From: Bacteriovoracaceae bacterium UBA7695
GTDB taxonomy: Bacteria; Bdellovibrionota; Bacteriovoracia; Bacteriovoracales; Bacteriovoracaceae
Reading direction: 5' to 3'
Assembly: GCA_002482685.1 (NCBI GenBank)
Contig: DLGL01000050.1
Location: 1,312 to 6,972, forward strand
DNA: 5,661 bases
The notes beneath the pieces are model-generated. The model was not told the DNA's origin. It saw only the letters and a list, made by a program, of their open reading frames with translations, and did not search any database. A program made the position numbers and the translations under genes. Of this stretch, positions 1 through 5,661 are shown in pieces. The first letter of the stretch is position 1. The number at the start of each line of letters is the position of its first letter.

Positions 1-949
1 TATCAAAGTGACCAATGTTACAAACAATAGTCTTATCTTTCATGGCAAGGAAGTGCTTCCCTGTGATGATATCTTTACAACCTGTCGTTGTAACAACGAT
101 GTCTGCTTCTTTAACAGCGTCGTCCATCTTCTTAACTTCATAGCCTTCCATCGCTGCCTGAAGAGCGCAGATAGGATCGATTTCAGTAACGATTACACGA
201 GCGCCTGCACCTTTGAGTGAGTCTGCAGAACCTTTACCAACATCACCGAAACCAGCAACAACAGCAACTTTACCTGCCATCATTACATCTGTCGCTCTAC
301 GGATAGCATCTACACATGATTCACGACATCCGTACTTGTTATCAAATTTAGATTTAGTTACTGAATCATTTACGTTGATACATGGAACAGGAAGTTTTCC
401 AAGTTTCTCAAGCTCGTAAAGTCTGTGAACACCAGTAGTCGTCTCTTCAGAGATTCCTTTGATGCCTTCATAGAGCTTAGGATATTTATCAAGGATAAGT
501 TGAGTGAGGTCTCCCCCATCATCAAGAATCATATTAAGTGGCTCTTGCTTCTCACCGAAGTGAACAGTTTGATCGATACACCACATGAACTCTTCTTCGT
601 TTTGACCTTTCCAGGCGTAAACAGGAATTCCCGCAGCAGCAATGGCCGCAGCAGCGTGGTCTTGAGTTGAAAAAATATTACAAGAAGACCAGGTAACGTC
701 AGCACCAAGCTCAACCAGTGTTTCAATGAGAACTGCTGTCTGGATTGTCATGTGAAGACAACCAGCGATACGAGCGCCTTTAAGAGGCTTCGTTTTACCA
801 AACTCTTCACGAAGGGCCATAAGACCTGGCATTTCGGCTTCAGCGAGCTTGATTTCTTTACGACCCCAATCGGCCAGGGTGATATCTTTAACCTTGTACT
901 TCAATTTCGTTGAATTTCCGTAAGTTCCCTGTGAAAAAGTTGCTTTCAT
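1..949 (-). CDS. ahcY: S-adenosylhomocysteine hydrolase, 3' end cut by window edge
   Basis: This cytosolic NAD-dependent enzyme reversibly splits S-adenosylhomocysteine into adenosine and homocysteine, relieving product inhibition of methyltransferases in the activated methyl cycle. I translated the minus strand by hand: 316 codons are present, running from ATG at 949 to the Asp of the NIGHFD motif. Family proteins are about 430-470 residues, so roughly the last 115 or more lie outside the window. Visible family signatures are GCLHMT (63-68, His66), SSCNIFSTQDHAAAA (88-102), DDGGD (143-147), GISEETTTG (165-173), NDSVTKSKFDN (194-204) and the NAD-binding GFGDVGKG (233-240) followed by TEIDP (255-259). 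By alignment from memory with the human enzyme, the catalytic residues are His66, Asp144, Glu169, Lys199, Asp203 and His314. The ~40-residue insertion after DDGGD found in many bacterial versions is absent, so this is the short type. No frameshift is seen. It is divergent from the rRNA methyltransferase gene. Identification is very secure. Confidence 0.97.
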   Translation of the reverse strand, partial: MKATFSQGTYGNSTKLKYKVKDITLADWGRKEIKLAEAEMPGLMALREEFGKTKPLKGARIAGCLHMTIQTAVLIETLVELGADVTWSSCNIFSTQDHAAAAIAAAGIPVYAWKGQNEEEFMWCIDQTVHFGEKQEPLNMILDDGGDLTQLILDKYPKLYEGIKGISEETTTGVHRLYELEKLGKLPVPCINVNDSVTKSKFDNKYGCRESCVDAIRRATDVMMAGKVAVVAGFGDVGKGSADSLKGAGARVIVTEIDPICALQAAMEGYEVKKMDDAVKEADIVVTTTGCKDIITGKHFLAMKDKTIVCNIGHFD

Positions 950-956
950 CGACAAT

Positions 957-962
957 TCCTTT
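957..962 (-). promoter_or_regulatory. Ribosome binding site of ahcY
   Basis: On the minus strand AAAGGA lies 7 bases before the ATG at 949. It fits Shine-Dalgarno pairing and supports this start, which also leaves the usual short N-terminal extension before the conserved KVKDITLADWGRK segment. Confidence 0.75.
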
Positions 963-1015
963 TCCTAACCCTGGTGGGTCTGGTAGATAAGCTCAAAAAC
1001 ATAATATTGGGGTTA

Positions 1016-1044
1016 AACCTAGCACTCTTTATCCACAGTCTCAA
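1016..1044 (-). promoter_or_regulatory. Predicted sigma70-like promoter of ahcY
   Basis: On the minus strand a -35 element TTGAGA (1039-1044, 5 of 6 to consensus) is followed by a 17-base spacer and a -10 element TAGGTT (1016-1021). The -10 element is preceded by TGC, making an extended -10 (TGn). Transcription would begin near 1008-1010, giving a leader of about 60 bases before the ahcY ATG. The -10 hexamer is weak (3 of 6), compensated by the extended motif. No clear promoter of similar quality was found for the divergent rlmL; the best pair, TTGGGG (1007-1012) with TATCCA (1030-1035), is poor. Inferred from sequence only. Confidence 0.55.
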
Positions 1045-1059
1045 GGGTACAAGAGTGTT
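1021..1059. repeat. Spaced inverted repeat in the ahcY/rlmL divergent region
   Basis: AGCACTCTT (1021-1029) is mirrored by AAGAGTGTT (1051-1059), complementary at 8 of 9 positions with the remaining pair a possible G-U. The perfect core is 7 bp (1023-1029 with 1051-1057). The 21-base spacer contains most of the DnaA box and the -35 element of ahcY. Arm centres are 28 bp apart. It could be an operator for a dimeric regulator serving both divergent genes, or a hairpin in the rlmL leader RNA. Which protein, if any, binds cannot be told from this window. Confidence 0.45.
1029..1037 (+). promoter_or_regulatory. Perfect DnaA-box 9-mer inside the ahcY promoter
   Basis: TTATCCACA at 1029-1037 matches the classic DnaA box consensus TTATNCACA exactly. 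It lies in the spacer between the -10 and -35 elements of the predicted ahcY promoter, and inside the loop of the 1021-1059 inverted repeat. Bound DnaA would be expected to interfere with RNA polymerase there. It is single: I saw no second perfect box or AT-rich unwinding element, so it is not an origin. Whether DnaA binds is inference. Confidence 0.45.
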
Positions 1060-1084
1060 TCGAGGGTTTGTTTAGGGTCAAAAG

Positions 1085-2326
1085 ATGAAAAAATACCGGT
1101 TTGAATACTTTGCCTCATGCTCTAGCGGCATTGAGGAGCTTGTGGCCAAAGAATTAACTGACTTAGGTGCCACGACAACTGTCGTCGTTAGAGGTGGTGT
1201 GCAGTTTATTGGGGACCATTCTGTGGCCCTTAAAGCTGTGATGCTCTCTCGATTAAGCAGCCGAATTTTCAAATTTTTGCATCAATTCGAAGTCAACAAC
1301 GAGAAGGATTACTACCTTGAGGCCACAGATGTTAAGTGGAAAGCTCTCATGGATGTTAAACACACCTTCAGATTAACCACCATTTTTGGTGACCTACCTT
1401 TTGAGCGTGAAGAATTTCGCAACTCTCAATTTGCTAACTTAAAACTTAAAGATGCCATTTGTGATTACTTTCGTCACCATGATGGCGAGCGTCCAAGTGT
1501 GGAAAAAGATTATCCCGATGTCTCTTTTCTAGCGCGGATAGATCGTGGGAATGAAAAGCCGTATATGGTAACTTTGATGTATGATCTTTGTGGCGATGCT
1601 CTCAATCAGCGCGGCTACAGAATGGCCAAGGTTGAAGCTCCAGTTAAAGAAAACGTAGCTGCGGCCATCTTGAAACTTGTGAACTGGAATCCTGAAACAG
1701 AAGACCTTATCGATGGCATGTGTGGTTCTGGAACATTTGTCATAGAAGCCGCCCTTATGGCCGGTGGAATAGCACCGAGTTTCTTAAAAGTTGCCTGGTA
1801 CCTGAAAGATCCCCAAAATAACAAACCGTGGACCTTCGTGAACTATCCCTGGCTCACGCAAGATGATGAATTGAAAAAAGTGTTCAATCACCTTCTAGAA
1901 GAGATTACAGAATCTACAAAAAATGGAATTCAGAAATTGGGATCTATGAAAGGACGAATTTCAGGAAACGATATTTCAGAGATGAGCCTAACGTCGGCCC
2001 GAGAAAATTTGAAGAAGGCAGGCCTTGATCAGGTTATTGAACTCACTAAAACTGACGCCCGCACGCTCAATCCTAATCCCAACAAAACTCTCTTCATTTG
2101 CAATCCACCTTACGGGGAGCGGTTGCAGCACGGTGAAGAAGAGAAGCTCAAAGAATTGTACAAAGGCTTAGGAGATCACTGGAAGCATCACTTTAAGGGA
2201 CACAGAGCCGCGATTTTCACAGGGAATCTCTCGATGCTCAAAGTTGTGGGTCTTAAAACAACTAAGAAGCATATTCTTTTTAACGGTGATATTGAATGCC
2301 GTGTAGCTGAGTACGGGCTTTACTAA
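1085..2326 (+). CDS. rlmL: 23S rRNA guanine-N2 methyltransferase, RlmL type (THUMP + MTase)
   Basis: It is predicted to methylate N2 of the 23S rRNA guanine equivalent to E. coli G2445, using S-adenosylmethionine, during assembly of the large ribosomal subunit. The 413-residue product has a ferredoxin-like start (FEYFASCSSGIEELVAKEL, 6-24) and a THUMP region (about 45-165). LNQRGYR (173-179) marks the entry to the UPF0020-type Rossmann methyltransferase. Cofactor and catalytic motifs are DGMCGSGTFVIEAA (210-223), GNDIS (294-298), KTDAR (322-326) and NPPYGERL (340-347). The fused RlmK half of the ~700-residue E. coli RlmKL is missing; the length suits the stand-alone form, such as B. subtilis YpsC (~385). 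The ATG at 1085 has AGGG (1074-1077) 7 bases upstream. Its TAA overlaps the stop of the convergent response regulator by 4 bases. The family is secure; the exact rRNA target is inferred from it. Confidence 0.92.
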   Translation: MKKYRFEYFASCSSGIEELVAKELTDLGATTTVVVRGGVQFIGDHSVALKAVMLSRLSSRIFKFLHQFEVNNEKDYYLEATDVKWKALMDVKHTFRLTTIFGDLPFEREEFRNSQFANLKLKDAICDYFRHHDGERPSVEKDYPDVSFLARIDRGNEKPYMVTLMYDLCGDALNQRGYRMAKVEAPVKENVAAAILKLVNWNPETEDLIDGMCGSGTFVIEAALMAGGIAPSFLKVAWYLKDPQNNKPWTFVNYPWLTQDDELKKVFNHLLEEITESTKNGIQKLGSMKGRISGNDISEMSLTSARENLKKAGLDQVIELTKTDARTLNPNPNKTLFICNPPYGERLQHGEEEKLKELYKGLGDHWKHHFKGHRAAIFTGNLSMLKVVGLKTTKKHILFNGDIECRVAEYGLY

Positions 2327-3015
2327 ACGTTAGAAGTTTCCAGAACTTTCTTTTTTGAAAGCATCAATCCCCGGCTGCGCTCAGTTATCACTTCATGATC
2401 CCAGTTTTTAATTTTTGTATTGAGATTAAAAACATGGGTGTAAATCGTGGCATCTAAGACAGTTCCATTACTCCAGACTTTCTCGATTAACTCTTCTTTC
2501 GTCGTAAGATTTGGATGAGTCTTAAGGAAATGGGCCATCAGTTTAAATTCAATAAAGGTGAGCTTCAGCTCTTCATTATCTAAGAAAGCCTTAAGGACCG
2601 TGAGATCTAACTTTAACTTTCCAAACTCCAGGATATCCCGGTGTTTTTTAAAAAATGTAATTCGGGATCCAATACGGGCCAGGATCTCTTTGGCATTCAT
2701 CTCACGGTTAAGAAAGTCTACCGCTCCAAGAGAAAATGACTTAATCCGAGTTTCGTCGGTGTCATCTGAAGAAATAAAGATGATCGGGCACCCATTGTAG
2801 TGAGAGCTCTCAATGACTTTTTCATATAAAGCGAATCCGCTCATCACTGGCATATGAATATCCACCAGAATGGCAGCATAGGAGCTCTGGTTAAACTGAT
2901 CAAGGAAAGCGTTGGGGTCGAGATAAGAATCCACCTCATAGTCTCCGGCAAGCATCATGCCGATGCACTCCAGGTTGTGGTGATTATCATCAATGTAGGC
3001 CAGCTTCGTCTTCAT
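2323..3015 (-). CDS. OmpR/PhoB-type response regulator with altered switch residues
   Basis: This is a 230-residue DNA-binding response regulator, presumably phosphorylated by a sensor kinase not encoded in this window. The receiver domain (about 1-120) shows the acidic pair Asp9-Asp10, phospho-acceptor Asp52 in LVDIHMP (50-56), Ser82 at the conserved Thr/Ser position (FISSDD) and aromatic Phe101. The usual GADDYLxKPF ending instead reads GAVDFLNREM (97-106), so the conserved Lys is Arg104 and the cis-Pro is Glu105. Residues 132-222 form a winged helix: LTFIEFKLMAHFL (152-164), the EELIEKVW segment (174-181), the recognition region DATIYTHVFNLNTKI (188-202) and TERSRGLMLS (211-220) in place of the usual RGxGY wing. 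The start is 4 bases past the TGA of the upstream nuclease-like gene with only a poor SD (GAGAG), suggesting translational coupling. The target genes are unknown. Family call is secure; signalling behaviour is inference. Confidence 0.9.
   Translation of the reverse strand: MKTKLAYIDDNHHNLECIGMMLAGDYEVDSYLDPNAFLDQFNQSSYAAILVDIHMPVMSGFALYEKVIESSHYNGCPIIFISSDDTDETRIKSFSLGAVDFLNREMNAKEILARIGSRITFFKKHRDILEFGKLKLDLTVLKAFLDNEELKLTFIEFKLMAHFLKTHPNLTTKEELIEKVWSNGTVLDATIYTHVFNLNTKIKNWDHEVITERSRGLMLSKKKVLETSNV
2334..2356 (+). terminator. Weak possible intrinsic terminator after rlmL
   Basis: Beginning 7 bases after the rlmL stop, AAGTT (2334-2338) and AACTT (2344-2348) can form a 5-bp stem (6 with a G-U) over a 5-base loop, followed by TTTCTTTTTT (2347-2356). 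The stem has only one G-C pair, and the alternative pairing CTTTC (2346-2350) with GAAAG (2357-2361) competes with it. The element lies inside the 3' end of the opposing response regulator gene, the only place a terminator for rlmL could sit. Rho-dependent or collision-driven ending is equally possible. Confidence 0.3.
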
Positions 3016-3019
3016 TATT

Positions 3020-3856
3020 TCACTCTCGGGTGTTACTTAAACGATCTTCAAGCTTCATGGCCAGAGCTGGGCTCGCAAATTTTAATAAAGCCATTTTATT
3101 AACAACTTTATCAAAGTGTTTATCAGATTTACTGAAAAAGTAACTGGCAACATCCTGATCTTTTAAAAAGATAGTGTGACCCTTTGTATCGAACTTCCTC
3201 AGGATAAATTCAGAATCAAGAAAGAGGATGTCACGAATCGTAAAATTTTTCGCAACATAAATAATGATACAAAAGTCTGATAGTTCAGCGAGTGACTTCT
3301 TAATCTTTACTCCCTTCGGAGAAGTTGAGTCATGCCAGTGAACTTTTACTTCAACAATCCGACCATTGTCGGTTTTAAAATCAAATCCACGTTGAGAAGA
3401 AGACTTAATCTGATTCAATCCAAAAATAATTTTTGAGTACCATTCACCCAACTGGATAGGTAGATTCTTACCGTTCATCAGAACTTTATGCTCTTTAAGA
3501 ATCTGGAAAGTCTGGTGGACAACTTCAACCGTATCAAAAATAGCCTTCTGATCAGGAAAATGAAGAATACCAATATTTTTCATCACCTTACTTGAAAGCC
3601 GCTTATTGAATTGGTTTAGGTACCACTTATCGAATTCGTTAATCTCCAGGAAATCATAACTGCTAAAGACGAAACCTTCGCCTTTGAGTTTGCTCATGTG
3701 ATCAAGTTCGGGAAGTTCCTTCTGAATGAAGCTGAACGGGACGTACTCGTTATCATGGGAGCCCCTGACAAAGACATGGTCTTTATCATAATCGGAACTG
3801 CCATGAGTTGACCCAGAGAACCTCTGGGCCAACTCGAAGACTTTATCTTTTAACAC
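3020..3856 (-). CDS. Uncharacterised protein with PD-(D/E)XK nuclease-like domain
   Basis: I do not recognise a named family for this 278-residue protein. Residues 131-222 (bases 3191-3466) carry the layout of a PD-(D/E)XK nuclease fold: a helix with a conserved-type Glu (LGEWYSKIIFGL, Glu138), then RGFDF (Asp159), a hairpin and VEVKV with Glu169 and Lys171, followed by a hydrophobic strand (DFCIIIYV, 194-201). These would form the metal-binding and catalytic set. The order resembles small domains of the type ending in a GYDA...QIK or EVK motif in bacterial DNA-modification and defence proteins. Residues 1-130 are charged, without signal peptide or membrane segment, and match nothing I know. 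The start is GTG: an in-frame TAA lies upstream at 3878-3880 with no ATG between, and AAAAGG lies 7 bases before the GTG. The gene is AT-richer than its neighbours. It is followed after 4 bases by the response regulator, and lies 47 bases after the acyl-CoA dehydrogenase stop with no clear terminator. It could be a non-catalytic DNA-binding relative. Confidence 0.75.
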   Translation of the reverse strand: MLKDKVFELAQRFSGSTHGSSDYDKDHVFVRGSHDNEYVPFSFIQKELPELDHMSKLKGEGFVFSSYDFLEINEFDKWYLNQFNKRLSSKVMKNIGILHFPDQKAIFDTVEVVHQTFQILKEHKVLMNGKNLPIQLGEWYSKIIFGLNQIKSSSQRGFDFKTDNGRIVEVKVHWHDSTSPKGVKIKKSLAELSDFCIIIYVAKNFTIRDILFLDSEFILRKFDTKGHTIFLKDQDVASYFFSKSDKHFDKVVNKMALLKFASPALAMKLEDRLSNTRE

Positions 3857-3863
3857 AGTGTAA

Positions 3864-3869
3864 CCTTTT
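3864..3869 (-). promoter_or_regulatory. Ribosome binding site deciding the GTG start of the nuclease-like gene
   Basis: On the minus strand AAAAGG lies 7 bases before GTG (3854-3856). Since an in-frame TAA sits at 3878-3880 and no ATG lies between, this site fixes GTG as the start. The AT-rich stretch just upstream (3868-3883) could contain a -10 element such as TAATTT, but I see no convincing -35 partner. Confidence 0.6.
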
Positions 3870-3903
3870 AAATTAAATTACACCTAGCCTACCATGAAAG
3901 AGG

Positions 3904-5631
3904 TTAAATCTCTAGTGCCGACACATCATCAGTAAAATCTGTAATGGTCTTGGCCACCGATAAATTATGAGTGAGATAATGCGAGCAGTAGACTCTGAAA
4001 TCAACGACTTTAGACTCGTAATATTTCTTATCATCTCCAGAAGCTGAAGCGGCTTTTTGATCTGCTAGAACGGCAGACTGGAGAAGTTTCCATCCCACAA
4101 CCATTTGAGACGCAAAGTGGAGAAAATCACTACAGTTCTGAAGGATCAGGTCATGCTGATTATTTTTTGCATAGGTACTTAGCTGCTGCATCACGGTCTG
4201 AGCACTGAGTAGAACTTTACCAAAAAGATCTTTTTCTTTTTTAAACTTCGCCTCATCCAATGCTTGAACTGCGTTAACAATTTCTTGAGTAAGCATTCCA
4301 AGAGACTTACCACCATCTTTGAGGATCTTTCTCATGACAAAATCAATTGCCTGGATTCCGTTAGTTCCCTCATAGATCATGGCAATTTGCGTATCTCGCA
4401 CAAATTGTTCAACACCGTATTCTGAGCAGTAGCCGTAGCCACCGTGAACCTGAACTGCTGTAGATGAAACTAAAAAACCTTGCTCTGAGCAGTAGGCCTT
4501 ACAGATAGGAGTCAAAAGACCAATGATGCCTTCAACTTTATGATCTGTTTCTGCTTTATTGAATAAGTCAGCAGTATGGAGGCACAAGGCCCTCATTCCA
4601 CGGGCCATGGCCCGCATTTTTAAAAGATTTCGTCGCACATCAGGGTGGTGAGCAATCTCTTTACCAAATTGCGCTCGCTCATTGGCATACTTGGCCGCCA
4701 TTTGGTAAGCGAGATTTCCTTGAGACTCTCCCTGAATTCCGCAGTAAAGACGGGCTTCATTCATCATGATGAACATAGTGGCCATGCCTTCTTTTTCTCC
4801 ACCAATCATCCATCCTTCAGTTTGTCCGTCGATTCCAAACTGCATCTCACATGTAGCGGAGGCATGAATTCCCATTTTATGCTCAATCTTAGAGCAGGCC
4901 ACATTGTTAGATCCGGCATCAGATCCATCCGCATTGAGTTTGAAACGAGGAACAACGAAAAGAGAAATATTTTTACTCCCCTCTCCAGCTCCCGGAGTAC
5001 GGGCCAGAACCAGGTGAATGTTGTTGGAATAAAGATCTGATTCTCCAGATGAGATGAAAATTTTTGTTCCCTTGATTGACCACTTTCCATCGGCCAGCGG
5101 AGTTGCAGTTGTGCGAAGAGCACCTACATCCGATCCGGCACCGGCCTCAGTTAAGCACATCGTTCCCCCCCACTCACCAGTCATCATTTTTGGAAGAATG
5201 TGAGTTTTCATAAACTCATCACCTTTCAAATTGATAACGTTAAGGGCAGCTCGTGAAAGACCCGGATACATCATCCATGCAACGTTGGCCCCAGTGGCCA
5301 GAGACATACAGGCCACATAAAGAGCTTCAGGAACAGGAGTTCCTCCAATAGCTTCCGGCATGCCTAAAGCAAACCAGCCATTTTCATAAAAACTTTTTTG
5401 AACACTTTTTAGGGACTCAGGAACTATGACCTTGCCGTTAAGGTGTTTCACACCTTGGGCATCAGAAGGCTCACGAGTGGGAAAAATTTCATTTTCAACA
5501 AACTTATTGTACTCAGCGATAATGCCTTTAACGTCCTGATCACCCAGACCGTACTTGGTCAGTTCCTGAACTTTGAGTAGCTCAGTTAAATTGAATTCGA
5601 TGTCGCGGATGTCTGCTTTGTAATAACCCAT
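3904..5631 (-). CDS. Long acyl-CoA dehydrogenase (DmdC-like architecture)
   Basis: This cytosolic FAD enzyme is predicted to introduce the alpha-beta double bond in an acyl-CoA and pass electrons to electron-transfer flavoprotein; no ETF gene is in the window. The 575 residues comprise the N-terminal extension seen in long family members (YYKADIRDIEFNLTELL, 3-19), the helical N-terminal domain (about 35-155), and the middle beta domain with MCLTEAGAGSDVGALRTTA (158-176) and KGTKIFISSGESD (187-199). Next is the FAD-binding helical domain with ERAQFGKEI (318-326) and VQVHGGYGY (393-401), and IYEGTNGIQAIDF (419-431), where Glu421 is the expected catalytic base. An extra C-terminal helical domain (about 450-570) follows. 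Length and layout match the ~590-residue group that includes 3-methylmercaptopropionyl-CoA dehydrogenase DmdC, but this group has several substrates, so no symbol is given. ATG at 5631 fits the family start and has AGAGGT 5 bases upstream. The gene is intact. Confidence 0.93.
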   Translation of the reverse strand: MGYYKADIRDIEFNLTELLKVQELTKYGLGDQDVKGIIAEYNKFVENEIFPTREPSDAQGVKHLNGKVIVPESLKSVQKSFYENGWFALGMPEAIGGTPVPEALYVACMSLATGANVAWMMYPGLSRAALNVINLKGDEFMKTHILPKMMTGEWGGTMCLTEAGAGSDVGALRTTATPLADGKWSIKGTKIFISSGESDLYSNNIHLVLARTPGAGEGSKNISLFVVPRFKLNADGSDAGSNNVACSKIEHKMGIHASATCEMQFGIDGQTEGWMIGGEKEGMATMFIMMNEARLYCGIQGESQGNLAYQMAAKYANERAQFGKEIAHHPDVRRNLLKMRAMARGMRALCLHTADLFNKAETDHKVEGIIGLLTPICKAYCSEQGFLVSSTAVQVHGGYGYCSEYGVEQFVRDTQIAMIYEGTNGIQAIDFVMRKILKDGGKSLGMLTQEIVNAVQALDEAKFKKEKDLFGKVLLSAQTVMQQLSTYAKNNQHDLILQNCSDFLHFASQMVVGWKLLQSAVLADQKAASASGDDKKYYESKVVDFRVYCSHYLTHNLSVAKTITDFTDDVSALEI

Positions 5632-5636
5632 AACGT

Positions 5637-5642
5637 ACCTCT
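5637..5642 (-). promoter_or_regulatory. Ribosome binding site of the acyl-CoA dehydrogenase
   Basis: On the minus strand AGAGGT precedes the ATG at 5631 by 5 bases (6 bases counted from AGAGG). It is a good Shine-Dalgarno match and confirms the start. The remaining bases to the window edge (5643-5661) show nothing more, so the promoter or upstream gene lies outside. Confidence 0.7.
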
Positions 5643-5661
5643 GATAGGAAGTGATAATTTC

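Noticed and set aside
8..726. Several short open frames of 65-81 codons on both strands
   Set aside because: All overlap the ahcY coding sequence, whose translation is continuous and matches the family throughout.
1011..1019. Short palindrome GGTTAAACC near the ahcY -10
   Set aside because: Only 4-bp arms; too short to call an operator and explained by overlap with the -10 region.
1029..1037. Replication origin suggested by the DnaA box
   Set aside because: A single box, no cluster, no AT-rich unwinding element, and no dnaA, dnaN or gidA-type genes nearby.
950..1084. Possible S-adenosylhomocysteine or SAM riboswitch upstream of ahcY
   Set aside because: The expected leader of about 60 bases on the minus strand lacks the conserved GAGGAGCGCUGC-like core of the SAH riboswitch and has no set of strong paired stems. 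Nothing supports a known riboswitch class.
1172..1185. Palindrome ACGACA-AC-TGTCGT
   Set aside because: It lies inside the rlmL coding sequence (codons for ATTTVVV) and arises from the Thr and Val codon runs. No regulatory context.
3857..3903. Terminator between the acyl-CoA dehydrogenase and the nuclease-like gene
   Set aside because: The 47-base gap has only a small TAGGC/GCCTA-type self-complementarity and no stem followed by a T-run on the minus strand, so no terminator can be called.
4645..5040. 131-codon plus-strand open frame
   Set aside because: It lies wholly antisense to the intact, strongly motif-supported acyl-CoA dehydrogenase and has no recognisable domain.
4806..5123. 105-codon minus-strand open frame
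   Set aside because: Same strand but a different frame within the dehydrogenase gene; low-complexity translation with no domain, so a shadow.

Overview
The window holds five protein-coding genes and reads as an ordinary stretch of a moderately AT-rich bacterial chromosome. There are no RNA genes, CRISPR arrays, insertion sequences or phage genes. Housekeeping methyl metabolism, an orphan response regulator and a long acyl-CoA dehydrogenase together would suit a Bdellovibrionota/Bacteriovoracia-type or other deltaproteobacteria-like Gram-negative. That placement is an impression from protein style and base composition and was not tested by search.

Layout: positions 1-949 (minus) carry the 5' three quarters of ahcY, S-adenosylhomocysteine hydrolase, cut off by the window edge. 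A 135-base divergent intergenic region (950-1084) holds a good sigma70-like promoter for ahcY, a perfect DnaA-box 9-mer inside that promoter, and a spaced inverted repeat flanking the box. Positions 1085-2326 (plus) carry a stand-alone RlmL-type 23S rRNA guanine-N2 methyltransferase (THUMP plus methyltransferase). Its stop codon overlaps the stop codon of the convergent gene. On the minus strand, in transcription order, come a long acyl-CoA dehydrogenase (5631-3904), an AT-rich uncharacterised protein with a PD-(D/E)XK nuclease-like signature (3856-3020), and an OmpR-type response regulator (3015-2323).

How the genes relate: RlmL consumes S-adenosylmethionine and releases S-adenosylhomocysteine, which AhcY removes, so the divergent pair makes metabolic sense, although AhcY serves all methyltransferases. 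The nuclease-like gene and the response regulator are separated by only 4 bases and are almost certainly co-transcribed and translationally coupled. The dehydrogenase lies 47 bases upstream of them on the same strand, with no clear terminator between, and may be read together with them.

The most interesting points are: (1) the coupled PD-(D/E)XK-like protein and a response regulator with a degenerate switch region (the conserved Lys-Pro replaced by Arg-Glu), in a gene pair whose first member is clearly AT-richer than its neighbours; and (2) the perfect DnaA box placed between the -35 and -10 elements of ahcY. Neither proves a new system. Both are concrete and checkable.
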